Shown here piece after piece: positions 14,151-22,630 of a stretch of DNA of 64,000 nt. The position numbers were made by a program, and so were the translations under genes. This DNA comes from Amycolatopsis orientalis DSM 40040 = KCTC 9412. Its GTDB lineage: Bacteria > Actinomycetota > Actinomycetes > Mycobacteriales > Pseudonocardiaceae. Within the stretch, counting starts at the first letter, position 1; every line of letters starts with the position of its first letter. The notes under the pieces are model-generated. The model was not told the origin of the DNA, searched no databases, and saw only the letters and a program-made list of their open reading frames with translations. The stretch lies in the NCBI RefSeq assembly GCF_000478275.1, contig NZ_ASJB01000096.1:1-64000 (forward strand), in the 5' to 3' direction.

Positions 14151-16505
14151 GTGCGGAAAAGTGAGGTCATGGGCGAGGGGTTGATCGGCGCGCGGGTGAC
14201 CCGGCAGGAGGACGTCCGCCTGCTCACCGGCCGGGCGCGGTACATCGACGACGTCACGATGCCCGGGCTCCTCGAAGCCGCCGTCCTCCGCAGTCCCCTT
14301 CCGCACGCACGGATCGTGCGCGTCGATGTCACCGCCGCGAACGCCCATCCCGGTGTCTTCGCCGTGGTCACCGGTGAAGACGTGCGGTCGTGCACGAAGG
14401 CGCCACAGCCGGTGATCTGGGCGAACCTGCCGGACATGCGGATCCCCGGGACCCACGCGCTGGCCGTCGGCAAGGTGCGCTATCCCGGCCAGGGCGTCGC
14501 GGCCGTCGCGGCGAAGGACCGGGCGACCGCCGAAGACGCACTGGAACTGATCGAGGTCGAGTACGAGGAACTCCCCGCCGTCAGCACCCTCGAACAGGCG
14601 CTGGCGGACGGCGCCCCGAAGCTCTACGAAGACTGGCCGGGCAATATCGCCGGGACCGGGACGATCCCGATGGGCGACGTGACCGCCGCGTTCGCCGAGG
14701 CCGACGTCGTGCTCACCGAGTCGTTCCGCTTCGCGCGCCAGATGGGCACGCCACTCGAAACGCGCGGTGTCGTCGCGACCTGGGACCCGTTCACCGACCG
14801 GCTCGACGTCTGGCTCTCCACTCAGGCGCCCAACCTGGCCCGGGAGTTGTTGGGAGAAGTCCTCGGGCTCTCGATCGACAAGATCCGTGTCCGCACCCCC
14901 GACGTGGGCGGCGGCTTCGGGAACAAGTTCGACTTCTACCCCGAGGAGGTCGTGGCGGCGATCCTCTCGCGGCGCACCGGGAAACCGGTCAAGCTCATCG
15001 AGGATCGCGCGGAGAGCTTCGTCGCCACCGCGCACTCGCGCGAGCAGAAGATCGACGTCGAACTGGCCGCCAAAGACGACGGCACGATCACCGGCCTGCG
15101 TGCCACGGTGTACGGCGTGCTCGGCGGCGTGCTCGGTTCCGCCGGCGCCAGCCCGTGCTGGACGACGACGGCGTTGCTGACCGGGCCGTACGCCATCCCG
15201 AACGTGGAACTGAGCCTCGTCGCGGTGATGACGAACCGCTCGCCGTACGGGTCGTTCCGCGGTTACGGGCTGCCGAAGGCGAACTTCGTGCACGAACGGC
15301 TGGTGGAGCGGCTGGCGAAGCGCCTGGGGGTGGACGCGCACGCGGTACGGCGCAAGAACTTCATCCCACCGGAGGCGTTTCCCTACCAGAGCCCGGTTTT
15401 CGTCTACGACAGCGGACGCTACGAAGACTGCCTGGATCTTTGCCTGAAGGCCGTCGAAGAGGCGGGCTGGGCCGAGCGACGCGGGAACGGTGTCGGCATC
15501 GGGTACTCGTTCCACAACGAACTCACCGGATTCGGGCCGAGCCGGATCGTCAATCTCGCCGGGCTGGGGCATTCCGGCTTCGACGAGGAGGTCGTCCGGG
15601 TCGACTCGACCGGGCACGTGACCGTCCACACCGGACTGTCCGCGATCGGTCAGGGCATCCACACCACGCTGGCACAGGTGGCCGCGCAGACGCTCGGCGT
15701 CCCGCTCGACCACGTCACCGTGCTGTCCGGGGACACCGACAGCTGCCCGTACACCGGATACGGCTCGGCGGCGAGCCGGGGAGCGGCCGTCGGCGGTGCG
15801 GCGGTACTGAACGCGTCGGCGCGGCTACGGGCGAAGATCCTGCGCGTCGCGGGCCACATCCTGGAGGTCTCGCCGGATGATCTGTCCCTTGAGGACGGAG
15901 TCGTTTCGGTGAAGGGCGTGCCGGGCAAGGAGATCACGCTGGCCGCGATCGGCGACGCGGCGTACCGGCGGCTGAACGGCGTCTGGCCGGAAGGCGAGAC
16001 GCCGACGCTGGAGGAGCGCGAGGTCTACGACCCCGTCAACGTCGCGACCTCGTTCGGCTGCACGGCCGTACTCGCCGAAGTCGACCGGGAGACCGGCGTG
16101 GTGACGCTGCTGGACTACCTGATCGCGCACGACTGCGGCACCGTGATCAATCCGACGATCGTGGACGGGCAGCTGCACGGCGGCGCGGCGCAGGCGATCG
16201 GCGGGGCGCTGTACGAGGAACTGGTCTACGGCGCCGACGGACGGATGGAGACCACGTCGTTCACCGGGTACCTGCTGCCGACGGCGACCGAGATCCCGTC
16301 GTTCTCCGTCTCCCATATGACGACCCCCGCCGAGCACGTTCCCGGCGGCTTCAAGGGAATGGGGGAAGCGGGCGTGATCGGCGGTGGCGCGGCGATCGCG
16401 CATGCTGTCGAAGACGCTTTGCGCGAGTACGGCGTCGAGATCACTTCCCTGCCGATCACGCCACCCCGGCTGCTGGCCGCGATGAAACGGGGAGCGCGCC
16501 GGTGA
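14151..16505 (+). CDS. Molybdenum hydroxylase, large molybdopterin subunit
   Basis: A roughly 784-residue catalytic subunit of the xanthine dehydrogenase / aldehyde oxidase family. The N-terminal domain has RLLTGRARYIDDVTMPG and LHAA-type motifs; the cofactor region includes PDVGGGFGNKFDFYPEE, SPYGSFRGYGLPKANFVHERL, GLSAIGQGIHTTLAQVAAQ and the catalytic Glu in FKGMGEAGVIGGG. The active-site loop reads YGSFRGYG, unlike the AYRCSFR loop of true CO dehydrogenase, so the substrate is probably an N-heterocycle or aldehyde. Several starts are possible; the GTG at 14151 has AGGG 6 nt upstream, and the ATG at 14169 is an alternative. It overlaps the FAD subunit by 4 nt. Confidence 0.9.
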   Translation: MRKSEVMGEGLIGARVTRQEDVRLLTGRARYIDDVTMPGLLEAAVLRSPLPHARIVRVDVTAANAHPGVFAVVTGEDVRSCTKAPQPVIWANLPDMRIPGTHALAVGKVRYPGQGVAAVAAKDRATAEDALELIEVEYEELPAVSTLEQALADGAPKLYEDWPGNIAGTGTIPMGDVTAAFAEADVVLTESFRFARQMGTPLETRGVVATWDPFTDRLDVWLSTQAPNLARELLGEVLGLSIDKIRVRTPDVGGGFGNKFDFYPEEVVAAILSRRTGKPVKLIEDRAESFVATAHSREQKIDVELAAKDDGTITGLRATVYGVLGGVLGSAGASPCWTTTALLTGPYAIPNVELSLVAVMTNRSPYGSFRGYGLPKANFVHERLVERLAKRLGVDAHAVRRKNFIPPEAFPYQSPVFVYDSGRYEDCLDLCLKAVEEAGWAERRGNGVGIGYSFHNELTGFGPSRIVNLAGLGHSGFDEEVVRVDSTGHVTVHTGLSAIGQGIHTTLAQVAAQTLGVPLDHVTVLSGDTDSCPYTGYGSAASRGAAVGGAAVLNASARLRAKILRVAGHILEVSPDDLSLEDGVVSVKGVPGKEITLAAIGDAAYRRLNGVWPEGETPTLEEREVYDPVNVATSFGCTAVLAEVDRETGVVTLLDYLIAHDCGTVINPTIVDGQLHGGAAQAIGGALYEELVYGADGRMETTSFTGYLLPTATEIPSFSVSHMTTPAEHVPGGFKGMGEAGVIGGGAAIAHAVEDALREYGVEITSLPITPPRLLAAMKRGARR

Positions 16506-17353
16506 AGGCCGCTCCGTTCGACTACCTCCGGGCTTCGTCGCTCGATGAGGCCATCGAGGCGCTGGCGGAGACGCCGGACGCGCGTGTGCTGGCGGGTGGG
16601 CAGAGCCTGGTGCCGTTGCTGAACCTGCGTCAGGTGCGGCCCCCGCTGGTGGTCGACATCAACCGCATCGACGGGCTTTCCGTCCTGCACAAGGAGAACG
16701 GGCGGCTGGAGATCGGCGCACTCACGCGGCATCGTGTCGTCGAGACGTCCGCCGTCGTCCACTCCGAAGTCCCTCTGCTCGCCGAGGCGCTCGGTTACGT
16801 GGGGCATGTGGCGATCCGGAACCGGGGCACCATCGGCGGCAGCCTCGCGCACGCCGACCCGGCCGCGGAGCTGCCCGCGGTGATGGTCGCCCTCGACGCC
16901 GAGTTCCGCGTCCACGGCCCCGAAGGCGAGCGGCCGATCGCCGCGCGGGACTTCTTCCTCGGTCCACATCGGACGGCGCTGGGCCCCGGCGAACTGCTGA
17001 CCCGGATCTCGGTGCCGTCGCACCGAGGCGGCAGCGCGGTCGAAGAGCTGAGCCGACGAAGCCGCGATCTCGCACTGGTCGCCGTCTTCGCCACCGTGAC
17101 GATGTCCGGCGGCGTCTGCGAAACCGCCCGGATCGCCGTCGCCGGCGCGGGTCCCACGCCGATCCGCGCCACCGCCGCCGAAGAGTCGCTCACCGGCCGC
17201 GCCTTGACGGCCGACGCGATCGCCGCCGCGGCCGATCTCGCCGCCGACGCGACGGATCCGCCCGGCGACCTCCACGCCCCCGCCGATTACCGGCGTGAGA
17301 TGGCCGCGGTCCTCACCCGGCGGGCGATCACGCGAGCGAAGGAGGGCGCATGA
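16502..17353 (+). CDS. Molybdenum hydroxylase, FAD-binding subunit
   Basis: A 283-residue CoxM/CutM-like subunit that passes electrons from the iron-sulphur subunit to FAD. The FAD motif VLAGGQSLVPLLNLR lies at about residues 30-44 and the second FAD motif IRNRGTIGGSLAHADPAAELPA at about 107-128. The C-terminal domain ends in GDLHAPADYRREMAAVLTRRAI. The GTG start overlaps the large-subunit stop (GTGA), and its stop overlaps the small-subunit ATG (ATGA). Order Mo-FAD-FeS. Confidence 0.93.
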   Translation: MKAAPFDYLRASSLDEAIEALAETPDARVLAGGQSLVPLLNLRQVRPPLVVDINRIDGLSVLHKENGRLEIGALTRHRVVETSAVVHSEVPLLAEALGYVGHVAIRNRGTIGGSLAHADPAAELPAVMVALDAEFRVHGPEGERPIAARDFFLGPHRTALGPGELLTRISVPSHRGGSAVEELSRRSRDLALVAVFATVTMSGGVCETARIAVAGAGPTPIRATAAEESLTGRALTADAIAAAADLAADATDPPGDLHAPADYRREMAAVLTRRAITRAKEGA

Positions 17354-17811
17354 TCACGGTCACCCTGACGGTGAACGGGCGGATCTACCGCGCGGACTGC
17401 GAACCACGGCGGACACTCGCCGACTTCCTGCGCCACGACCTGGGTTTCACCGGGGTGCACGTCGGCTGCGAACACGGCGTTTGCGGCTCGTGCACGATCA
17501 CCCTCGACGGCGCGAGCGCGCGATCGTGCTGCCTGCTGGCGGTGCAGGTGGACGGATCGGAGATCGTCACGATCGAGGGGCTGGCGTCGGACGGCGAACT
17601 GCATCCGCTGCAGGAGTCGTTCCGGAAGCACCACGGACTGCAATGCGGTTTCTGCACACCGGGGATGCTGGCGACGGCGATGGAACTGCTGAAGGAGAAC
17701 CCGGACCCGACGGACGCCGAGATCCGGCAGGGGATCTCGGGAAACCTGTGCCGGTGCACGGGGTATCAGTTCATCGTGGACGCCATCCGGGACGCTGGTC
17801 GTGAGTGGTAA
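17350..17811 (+). CDS. Molybdenum hydroxylase, [2Fe-2S] subunit
   Basis: A 153-residue CoxS/CutS-like subunit. A plant-type ferredoxin cluster is bound by C40, C45, C48 and C60 (GCEHGVCGSCT..SCC). A second cluster in the helical domain is bound by CGFC (after HHGLQ) and CRC in NLCRCTGYQFIV. It transfers electrons from the molybdenum site to FAD. The last residues GREW and the stop codon are encoded by the first 15 bases of family A palindrome copy 3 (17797-17811), so the repeat defines this C-terminus. Confidence 0.94.
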   Translation: MITVTLTVNGRIYRADCEPRRTLADFLRHDLGFTGVHVGCEHGVCGSCTITLDGASARSCCLLAVQVDGSEIVTIEGLASDGELHPLQESFRKHHGLQCGFCTPGMLATAMELLKENPDPTDAEIRQGISGNLCRCTGYQFIVDAIRDAGREW

Positions 17812-17845
17812 GTGTCGTTCTAACGACACTCGGCACTCACGACCA
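17796..17845. repeat. Family A palindrome, copy 3 (diverged), overlapping coxS-type stop
   Basis: Arms 17797-17819 and 17822-17844 pair around CT except for a 3-base mismatch bubble, and the outer T/A pair extends them by one. The outer part GTCGTGAGTGG is family A; the inner part AGTGTCGTT replaces ATGACGGTT. Both arms carry the inner change, so it has evolved as a compensated hairpin. It lies between convergent genes. Confidence 0.85.
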
Positions 17846-17857
17846 CCTCATCCACGA

Positions 17858-18817
17858 TCAGCCGACGATGTCGATCTCGAACTCCACGTTCGAGCTGTAC
17901 TCGAAGTCGACCCACACCGCGCCGGGCAGGTGATAACGCCGGTGCGAAACCGTCTTCGGGTTGAATCCGGGCGTCTGCAGGGGATTCCCGCCGACACCGA
18001 CCTTGTCGCTCCCCCAGGCGTAGATGTTGCCCTGCCAGACGGGCGTGTCGGTGGTGCCGTCGCCGTCGACGCGCGGGCGGACGATGATCGCGGCCGTCTC
18101 GCTGCCGGAGAGCAGCAACCGCACGGACGTGGTGGACGGACTGGCCGGTATGGTCCTGCGTTCCATGAGTTCTGTCGTCCCCTTCCGCTTCGGGGCGGCG
18201 CCGCCGCCGGTCAAGTGGGCGTTCGTGTAGGACTCGTTGAGATCGACACTGCTCGCCCGGATACCGGGGATCTGACCGGCGTCCGAGTACTGGTGCACGT
18301 CGTAGCGGCCCGCGGCGGCGTCGGGTTTGGCGCCGTAGCGCGCGATCCAGATCACCAGGTCCGGAACGCCGAACTGATCCGGGCGCAGCATCCTGGCGAG
18401 TGCGTTGTTCATGTACACACCGGGCCGGAACCCGTGCCCCGCGACGCGGTTGCAGAACCGGATCGCGAAGTCCCGCTTGCGCCCGTCGGGGATGTTCGGC
18501 GCGCCCGAACCCGGCGGGTTGTCCTCGAGGTCGAGCATCGGGACGCAGCCGGTCGCCCCCAGCCGCCTGACCTCCGAGATGAACACGTCGGCCTGCGCCT
18601 CGGGTGACGGGCTCAACTGGGCGAAGTGGTAGCCGCCCACCGGGATCCCCGCGGATCGGGCGCCGCCCACCAGGGCGTCGCCGGTGTTGCGGCCGCCGTT
18701 CGGCAGACCGCCGCCGTCAGTGAGCTTGACGAAGACGAAGGACACTCCGTGCTTCTTGACGGCCTGCCAATCAGTAACGGATTGAAAGCGACTGTAGACA
18801 TCTATTCCCAGCGCCAT
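17858..18817 (-). CDS. GH25 (lysozyme-type) muramidase with C-terminal beta domain
   Basis: A 319-residue protein. Residues 2-190 match the GH25 muramidase fold: GIDVYSRFQSVTDWQAVKKHGVSFVFVKLTDGG, AGIPVGGYHFAQL, VPMLDLEDN (acidic catalytic pair) and GVYMNN. Such enzymes cut the beta-1,4 bond of peptidoglycan. About residues 210-319 form a beta-rich domain that I do not recognise, perhaps for cell-wall binding. There is no signal peptide, so export would need a holin or a non-classical route, as for phage endolysins. The ATG at 18817 (MALGID) is chosen because the fold begins there. Confidence 0.87.
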   Translation of the reverse strand: MALGIDVYSRFQSVTDWQAVKKHGVSFVFVKLTDGGGLPNGGRNTGDALVGGARSAGIPVGGYHFAQLSPSPEAQADVFISEVRRLGATGCVPMLDLEDNPPGSGAPNIPDGRKRDFAIRFCNRVAGHGFRPGVYMNNALARMLRPDQFGVPDLVIWIARYGAKPDAAAGRYDVHQYSDAGQIPGIRASSVDLNESYTNAHLTGGGAAPKRKGTTELMERRTIPASPSTTSVRLLLSGSETAAIIVRPRVDGDGTTDTPVWQGNIYAWGSDKVGVGGNPLQTPGFNPKTVSHRRYHLPGAVWVDFEYSSNVEFEIDIVG

Positions 18818-18947
18818 CGTTACAGCCTGAAGGGTGAACCCGTTGGACAAAAGGGCCTAGCGGGCGATAACTGGTCCGCCCGATTCGCCCTTTCGGGCGG
18901 CGCCTCCCTGGCTGACCGGACTCACCCGTGCCCGTACTGTGACAGGC

Positions 18948-19130
18948 ATGGCGTCTCGAAGCCCTTTTCGCTGGATGACCCGGTGGGCGGACTGGTTCGA
19001 AGAACGCGGCGTCTACGTCCCGGGCGAGGAGAGCCGCGCGGTCGACCCGATGCGTGATTTCGGCTGGCTGATCGTGGCCTGGGTATCCGGCCTGGCGATC
19101 TTCATCCTGTTCTTCGCCTTCGCCGTGTGA
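18948..19130 (+). CDS. Small single-pass membrane protein
   Basis: A 60-residue protein with a basic, Trp-rich N-terminus (SPFRWMTRWADWFEERG) and one C-terminal transmembrane helix (GWLIVAWVSGLAIFILFFAFAV). An in-frame GTG three codons upstream is an alternative start. I do not recognise a family. It is divergent from the GH25 gene. Confidence 0.55.
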   Translation: MASRSPFRWMTRWADWFEERGVYVPGEESRAVDPMRDFGWLIVAWVSGLAIFILFFAFAV

Positions 19131-19332
19131 GCCCGTGGCCGCTGTGCCACCGAGGTGACGACTGTCACCACCCGTACCCCTGCGATCACGGAACGGCCAC
19201 GGCTGTACACCAGGTGCGCCTCAACCCGGCCGCGCCGCTCCTCTCAGCTGAGGAAGACCGTCACTCTGGACTCTTCGGCACTAATACCTACCTCGAACGG
19301 CCCACCCGACCCGCCGACTGGAGTAACCGCAC

Positions 19333-19878
19333 ATGGCGCCCCCGCGCACCCCGAAGCTCTTGATCGCCGCCTGCTCGTTGCTGCTGGCGACCGCGTGCGG
19401 GGTCCCGGCACCGGAAAAAGGGGCCGCCGCGCTCGGTGCCGACGCGCCGGCGCACGGGCTGGCCGCGACCCACGCGGAAGGCGACCTCACCTTCGGCGCG
19501 CCGCACCGGTTCGCGACCGGGGTCACCATCTCCGTGTCCGCGCCGAAATCGTTCCGGCCCAGCGTGTCGGCGTATCCGCAGAGCCCGCGCGCGGTGGCCT
19601 TCGGCATCGAGGTGACGAACGCGGGTGACGGGGTCTACCGGCTTTCCGGCCTGTCCGTGACCGGCGAGGTCGACGGGGAGAGCTCGGCGGTCAAACAGGT
19701 CGTCGACGCGGTGCAGGGCTACAACGGCGTCGCCGACGCGGGCAAGGACGTGGCACCCGGCCGGTCGGTCCACCTGAACCTGGCGTTCGCCGTTCCGGAC
19801 AAGCCGGTGCGCCTGCGGTTGCAGGTACGGCCGAACCCCGCGGAACCGGTCGCCGCGACCTACTGTGGGAAGGTCTGA
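19333..19878 (+). CDS. Secreted lipoprotein of unknown function
   Basis: A 181-residue precursor. A lipoprotein signal peptide (LLIAACSLLLATAC, lipobox LATAC with the lipidated Cys at residue 22) is followed by a beta-sandwich-like domain (VAFGIEVTNAGDGVYRLSGLSVTGEV, VHLNLAFAVPD) similar in pattern to DUF4352-type extracellular proteins. It is expected to be anchored to the outer face of the membrane. It precedes bcp on the same strand. Confidence 0.82.
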   Translation: MAPPRTPKLLIAACSLLLATACGVPAPEKGAAALGADAPAHGLAATHAEGDLTFGAPHRFATGVTISVSAPKSFRPSVSAYPQSPRAVAFGIEVTNAGDGVYRLSGLSVTGEVDGESSAVKQVVDAVQGYNGVADAGKDVAPGRSVHLNLAFAVPDKPVRLRLQVRPNPAEPVAATYCGKV

Positions 19879-19905
19879 GGGCTCCGGTTCGCTACCGTGT
19901 GCCTC

Positions 19906-20379
19906 ATGACCGAGCAGCGACTCTCCCCCGGCGACAAAGCGCCCGACTTCACCCTCCCCGACAGCGAGGGCAACGACGTCAAGCTCAGCGACTTCCGCGG
20001 CAAGTCGGTGGTCGTGTACTTCTACCCGAACGCCGGAACGCCGGGCTGCACGAAGCAGGCCTGCGACTTCCGGGACAGCCTCGCGCAGCTCAACGACGCC
20101 GGCTACCAGGTTCTCGGCATCTCCCCGGACAAGCCCGCGAAGCTCGCGAAGTTCGTCGAGGCGGAGGGGCTGACCTTCCCGCTGCTCTCCGACACGGAGA
20201 AGACCGTCCTCAAGGCGTACGGCGCCTTCGGCGAGAAGAAGAACTACGGCAAGGTCTACGAGGGCGTCATCCGCTCGACGTTCGTGGTCGACGCGGACGG
20301 CAAGATCGCGGTGGCGCAGTACAACGTCCGGGCCACCGGGCACGTCGCGAAGCTGCTCCGGGACCTCTCCCTCGCGTAA
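19906..20379 (+). CDS. bcp: Thioredoxin-dependent peroxiredoxin Bcp
   Basis: A 157-residue peroxiredoxin of the Bcp/PrxQ group, which reduces hydroperoxides using thioredoxin. The peroxidatic Cys is C48 in PNAGTPGCTKQAC and the resolving Cys is C53, five residues later, as in atypical 2-Cys Bcp enzymes. The opening GDKAPDFTLPDSEG and VVVYFYP strands are typical. The ATG at 19906 is used; a GTG three codons earlier is possible. A family A palindrome follows 3 nt after the stop. Confidence 0.95.
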   Translation: MTEQRLSPGDKAPDFTLPDSEGNDVKLSDFRGKSVVVYFYPNAGTPGCTKQACDFRDSLAQLNDAGYQVLGISPDKPAKLAKFVEAEGLTFPLLSDTEKTVLKAYGAFGEKKNYGKVYEGVIRSTFVVDADGKIAVAQYNVRATGHVAKLLRDLSLA

Positions 20380-20382
20380 CGC

Positions 20383-20428
20383 CTCGTGAGTGGTAATGAC
20401 GGTTAGAACCGTCATTACCACTCACGAG
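20383..20428. repeat. Family A palindrome, copy 4
   Basis: Perfect 22-bp arms (20383-20404, 20407-20428) around AG. It fills the space between the convergent bcp and rdgB stop codons. Confidence 0.92.
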
Positions 20429-20430
20429 AC

Positions 20431-21036
20431 TCAGCCTGCCAGCTTCCGCAGCTCTCCCACCAGCGCCCGCAACGCCCGCCCCCGATGCGAGGCGGCGTCC
20501 TTTTCGGACGGTTCCAGTTCCGCGGAAGTCCGCGTCTCACCTTCGGGCACGAAGATCGGGTCGTAGCCGAAGCCGTTGGCACCACGGCGTTCCCGGATCA
20601 GCGAGCCCCGCCATTCCCCGCGCACCACGGTCTCGTCACCGCCGGGGACGACCAGCGCCGCCGCGCAGACGAAGGCCGCGCCCATCCGCTCGTCCGGGGT
20701 GTCGGACAGCTGCGCCAGCACGAGGTCCAAGTTCGCCTCGTCGTTCCCGTGCTTGCCCGACCACCGCGCCGAGAGCACGCCGGGCATGCCGTTGAGCGCG
20801 TCCACGGCGATACCCGAATCGTCGGCGATGGCCGGGAGTCCGGTCGCGGCGGCCGCGTCCTGGGCCTTCGCGAGCGCGTTGCCCTCGAAGTCCGGAGCGG
20901 TCTCGGGCGCTTCGGGGAATTCGGGGACGTCGGCGAGACCGATGACCTCGACGCCCTCGATCCCTTCCGCCACCAGGATGCGCCGGAGTTCGCCGAGCTT
21001 CTTCGCGTTGCGGGTGGCCAGGAGCAGCTTGGTCAC
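20431..21036 (-). CDS. rdgB: Non-canonical purine NTP pyrophosphatase (RdgB/HAM1)
   Basis: A 201-residue enzyme that removes dITP/XTP from the nucleotide pool. Motifs are the start TKLLLATRNAKKLGELRRIL, the substrate loop FEGNALAKAQDAA, the catalytic DDSGIAVDALNGMPGVLSARW, and the C-terminal ANGFGYDPIFVPEG followed by SHRGRAL. The GTG start overlaps the rph stop by 4 nt. It is the distal gene of a run matching Rv1341-Rv1337 in mycobacteria. Confidence 0.96.
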   Translation of the reverse strand: MTKLLLATRNAKKLGELRRILVAEGIEGVEVIGLADVPEFPEAPETAPDFEGNALAKAQDAAAATGLPAIADDSGIAVDALNGMPGVLSARWSGKHGNDEANLDLVLAQLSDTPDERMGAAFVCAAALVVPGGDETVVRGEWRGSLIRERRGANGFGYDPIFVPEGETRTSAELEPSEKDAASHRGRALRALVGELRKLAG

Positions 21037-21818
21037 TTCGCACCCTTCTTCTTGTCCGTGCGCGGCTCGGGCAGTTCGCCGGGATACGGCAGCGCGAGCG
21101 CCTCGGTCTGCAACCGGGTCAGCTCCTCGCAGCCCGCGAGCGCCATGTCCAGCATCGTGTCCAAAGTGGACCGCGCGAAGGTGGCGCCCTCGCCGGTGCC
21201 CTGCACCTCGATCAGGGTGCCCGTGTCCGTGGCGACGACGTTCATGTCGACCTCCGCGCGCGAGTCCTCCTCGTACGGCAGGTCGAGGCGCACCCGGCCG
21301 TCGACGACGCCGACGCTGACCGCGGCGACCGAGGACGAAAGCGGCTGCGGGTCCGCGAGGCGGCCCGCGGCGCCGAGCCAGGTGACGGCGTCGGCGAGCG
21401 CGACGTAACCGCCGGTCACCGCGGCCGTGCGGGTGCCGCCGTCGGCCTGGATGACGTCGCAGTCGATGACGATCGTGTTCTCCCCCAGCGCCGCGAGGTC
21501 GATGCAAGCGCGCAGGGACCGGCCGATCAGCCGGGAGATCTCGTGGGTGCGGCCGCCGACGCGGCCCTTGATGGATTCGCGGTCACTGCGGGTGTTGGTC
21601 GCCGACGGCAGCATCGCGTACTCGGCGGTGACCCAGCCGAGGCCGGAACCGGCCCGCCAGCGGGGGACGCCTTCGGTGACGCTCGCCGCGCACAGCACCC
21701 GGGTGTCGCCGAACTCGATCAACACCGAGCCCGCCGGCCACCGCTGGAAACCGCGGGTGATCTTGATGTCGCGAAGCTGGTCGTCGTTCCTGCCGTCTTT
21801 TCTCGCCACGGCCGTCAC
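21033..21818 (-). CDS. rph: Ribonuclease PH
   Basis: A 3'-5' phosphorolytic exoribonuclease that trims tRNA precursors, 261 residues. Motifs are GSVLIEFGDTRVLCAASVTEGVPRW, the YAMLPSATNTRSDRESIKGRVGGRTHEISRLIGRSLRA phosphate and RNA-binding block, CDVIQADGGTRTAAVTGGYVAL and the DMNVV metal site. The C-terminal tail is Lys-rich. A GTG three codons downstream is an alternative start. It is in the rdgB-rph operon. Confidence 0.96.
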   Translation of the reverse strand: MTAVARKDGRNDDQLRDIKITRGFQRWPAGSVLIEFGDTRVLCAASVTEGVPRWRAGSGLGWVTAEYAMLPSATNTRSDRESIKGRVGGRTHEISRLIGRSLRACIDLAALGENTIVIDCDVIQADGGTRTAAVTGGYVALADAVTWLGAAGRLADPQPLSSSVAAVSVGVVDGRVRLDLPYEEDSRAEVDMNVVATDTGTLIEVQGTGEGATFARSTLDTMLDMALAGCEELTRLQTEALALPYPGELPEPRTDKKKGAK

Positions 21819-21832
21819 TCTAGAACCCCGCG

Positions 21833-22600
21833 TCAGACCTCGTAGACGGCGCCCTGCTCGACCAGCTCGGCGGCGGGGAACCCGACGGCCGCCTCGGCGA
21901 GGACGGCGTCACGGTCGGTCCAGGGCGCGACGTGGGTGAGCAGCAGCCGCCCCACCCGCGCCTTGCGTCCCAGCTCCCCCGCTTCCTTGCCGGACAGATG
22001 GACGCCGGCGGGACGGTCGGGCGAGTCGGTCCAGGACGCCTCGGACAGCAGGACGTCGACGCCGTCGGCGAGTTCGGTCAGTGCGTCGCAGATGCCGGTG
22101 TCGCCGGTGTAGGCGAGCGTCCGGCCGCCGTGCGCGATCCGCAGGCCGAACGCCGGGGTCGGATGGTCGACCGGGATCGCGGTGATCTGGAACGGCCCGA
22201 TCTCCATGGGCTCGGTCCGTAGGACGTCGAAGGCGAAGACGTCGGAGAGGTCGGTGATCGCCCGCTCCTCCTCGTTCGCCGCGTAGGCGTAGGCGAGCCG
22301 CTCGTGCACGTCCGACGGCCCGTACACCGGCAGGCGGCGCGGCCGCCGGGGATACGGCAGCGCCGGGTGGTAGCGCCGCATGACGGTCAGCGCGCTGACG
22401 TCGGCGCAGTGATCGGGGTGCAGATGGGAAAGGATCAGCGCGTCCAGATCGAACGGGTCGCGCAGGGCCTGCAGCCGCGCGAGCGTCCCGTTGCCGAGTT
22501 CGAGCCCCAGGACGAACCCGTCCGCCTCGATCAGATAGCCGGACGCGGCGGCGTTGGGCCCGGGGATGCTGCCGCAGCAGCCGAGGATCGTGAGACGCAC
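21833..22600 (-). CDS. MBL-fold metallohydrolase (Rv1339-like)
   Basis: A 255-residue metallo-beta-lactamase-fold protein. The metal site is SHLHPDHCADVSAL (HxHxDH), with the downstream Asp in YTGDTG and His in LLLTHVAPW. The N-terminus MRLTILGCCGSIPGP is RNase Z-like. The mycobacterial protein in the same place (Rv1339) has been described as a cyclic-nucleotide phosphodiesterase; assigning that role here is inference from synteny. It lies between rph and murI. Confidence 0.88.
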   Translation of the reverse strand: MRLTILGCCGSIPGPNAAASGYLIEADGFVLGLELGNGTLARLQALRDPFDLDALILSHLHPDHCADVSALTVMRRYHPALPYPRRPRRLPVYGPSDVHERLAYAYAANEEERAITDLSDVFAFDVLRTEPMEIGPFQITAIPVDHPTPAFGLRIAHGGRTLAYTGDTGICDALTELADGVDVLLSEASWTDSPDRPAGVHLSGKEAGELGRKARVGRLLLTHVAPWTDRDAVLAEAAVGFPAAELVEQGAVYEV

Positions 22601-22630
22601 TGTGACACCTTAAGCGCGGAATCGGCTTTT

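Noticed and set aside
14088..15713. A 541-residue open frame antisense to the molybdenum hydroxylase
   Set aside because: Arg/Asp/Gly-rich without recognisable motifs and fully covered by a well-supported gene on the other strand.
14151..17811. Aerobic CO dehydrogenase (coxLMS)
   Set aside because: The AYRCSFR active-site loop is absent and the gene order differs.
17858..18817. Prophage, based on the GH25 muramidase and papain-like gene
   Set aside because: No capsid, portal, terminase or integrase genes are present and the two are over 40 kb apart.
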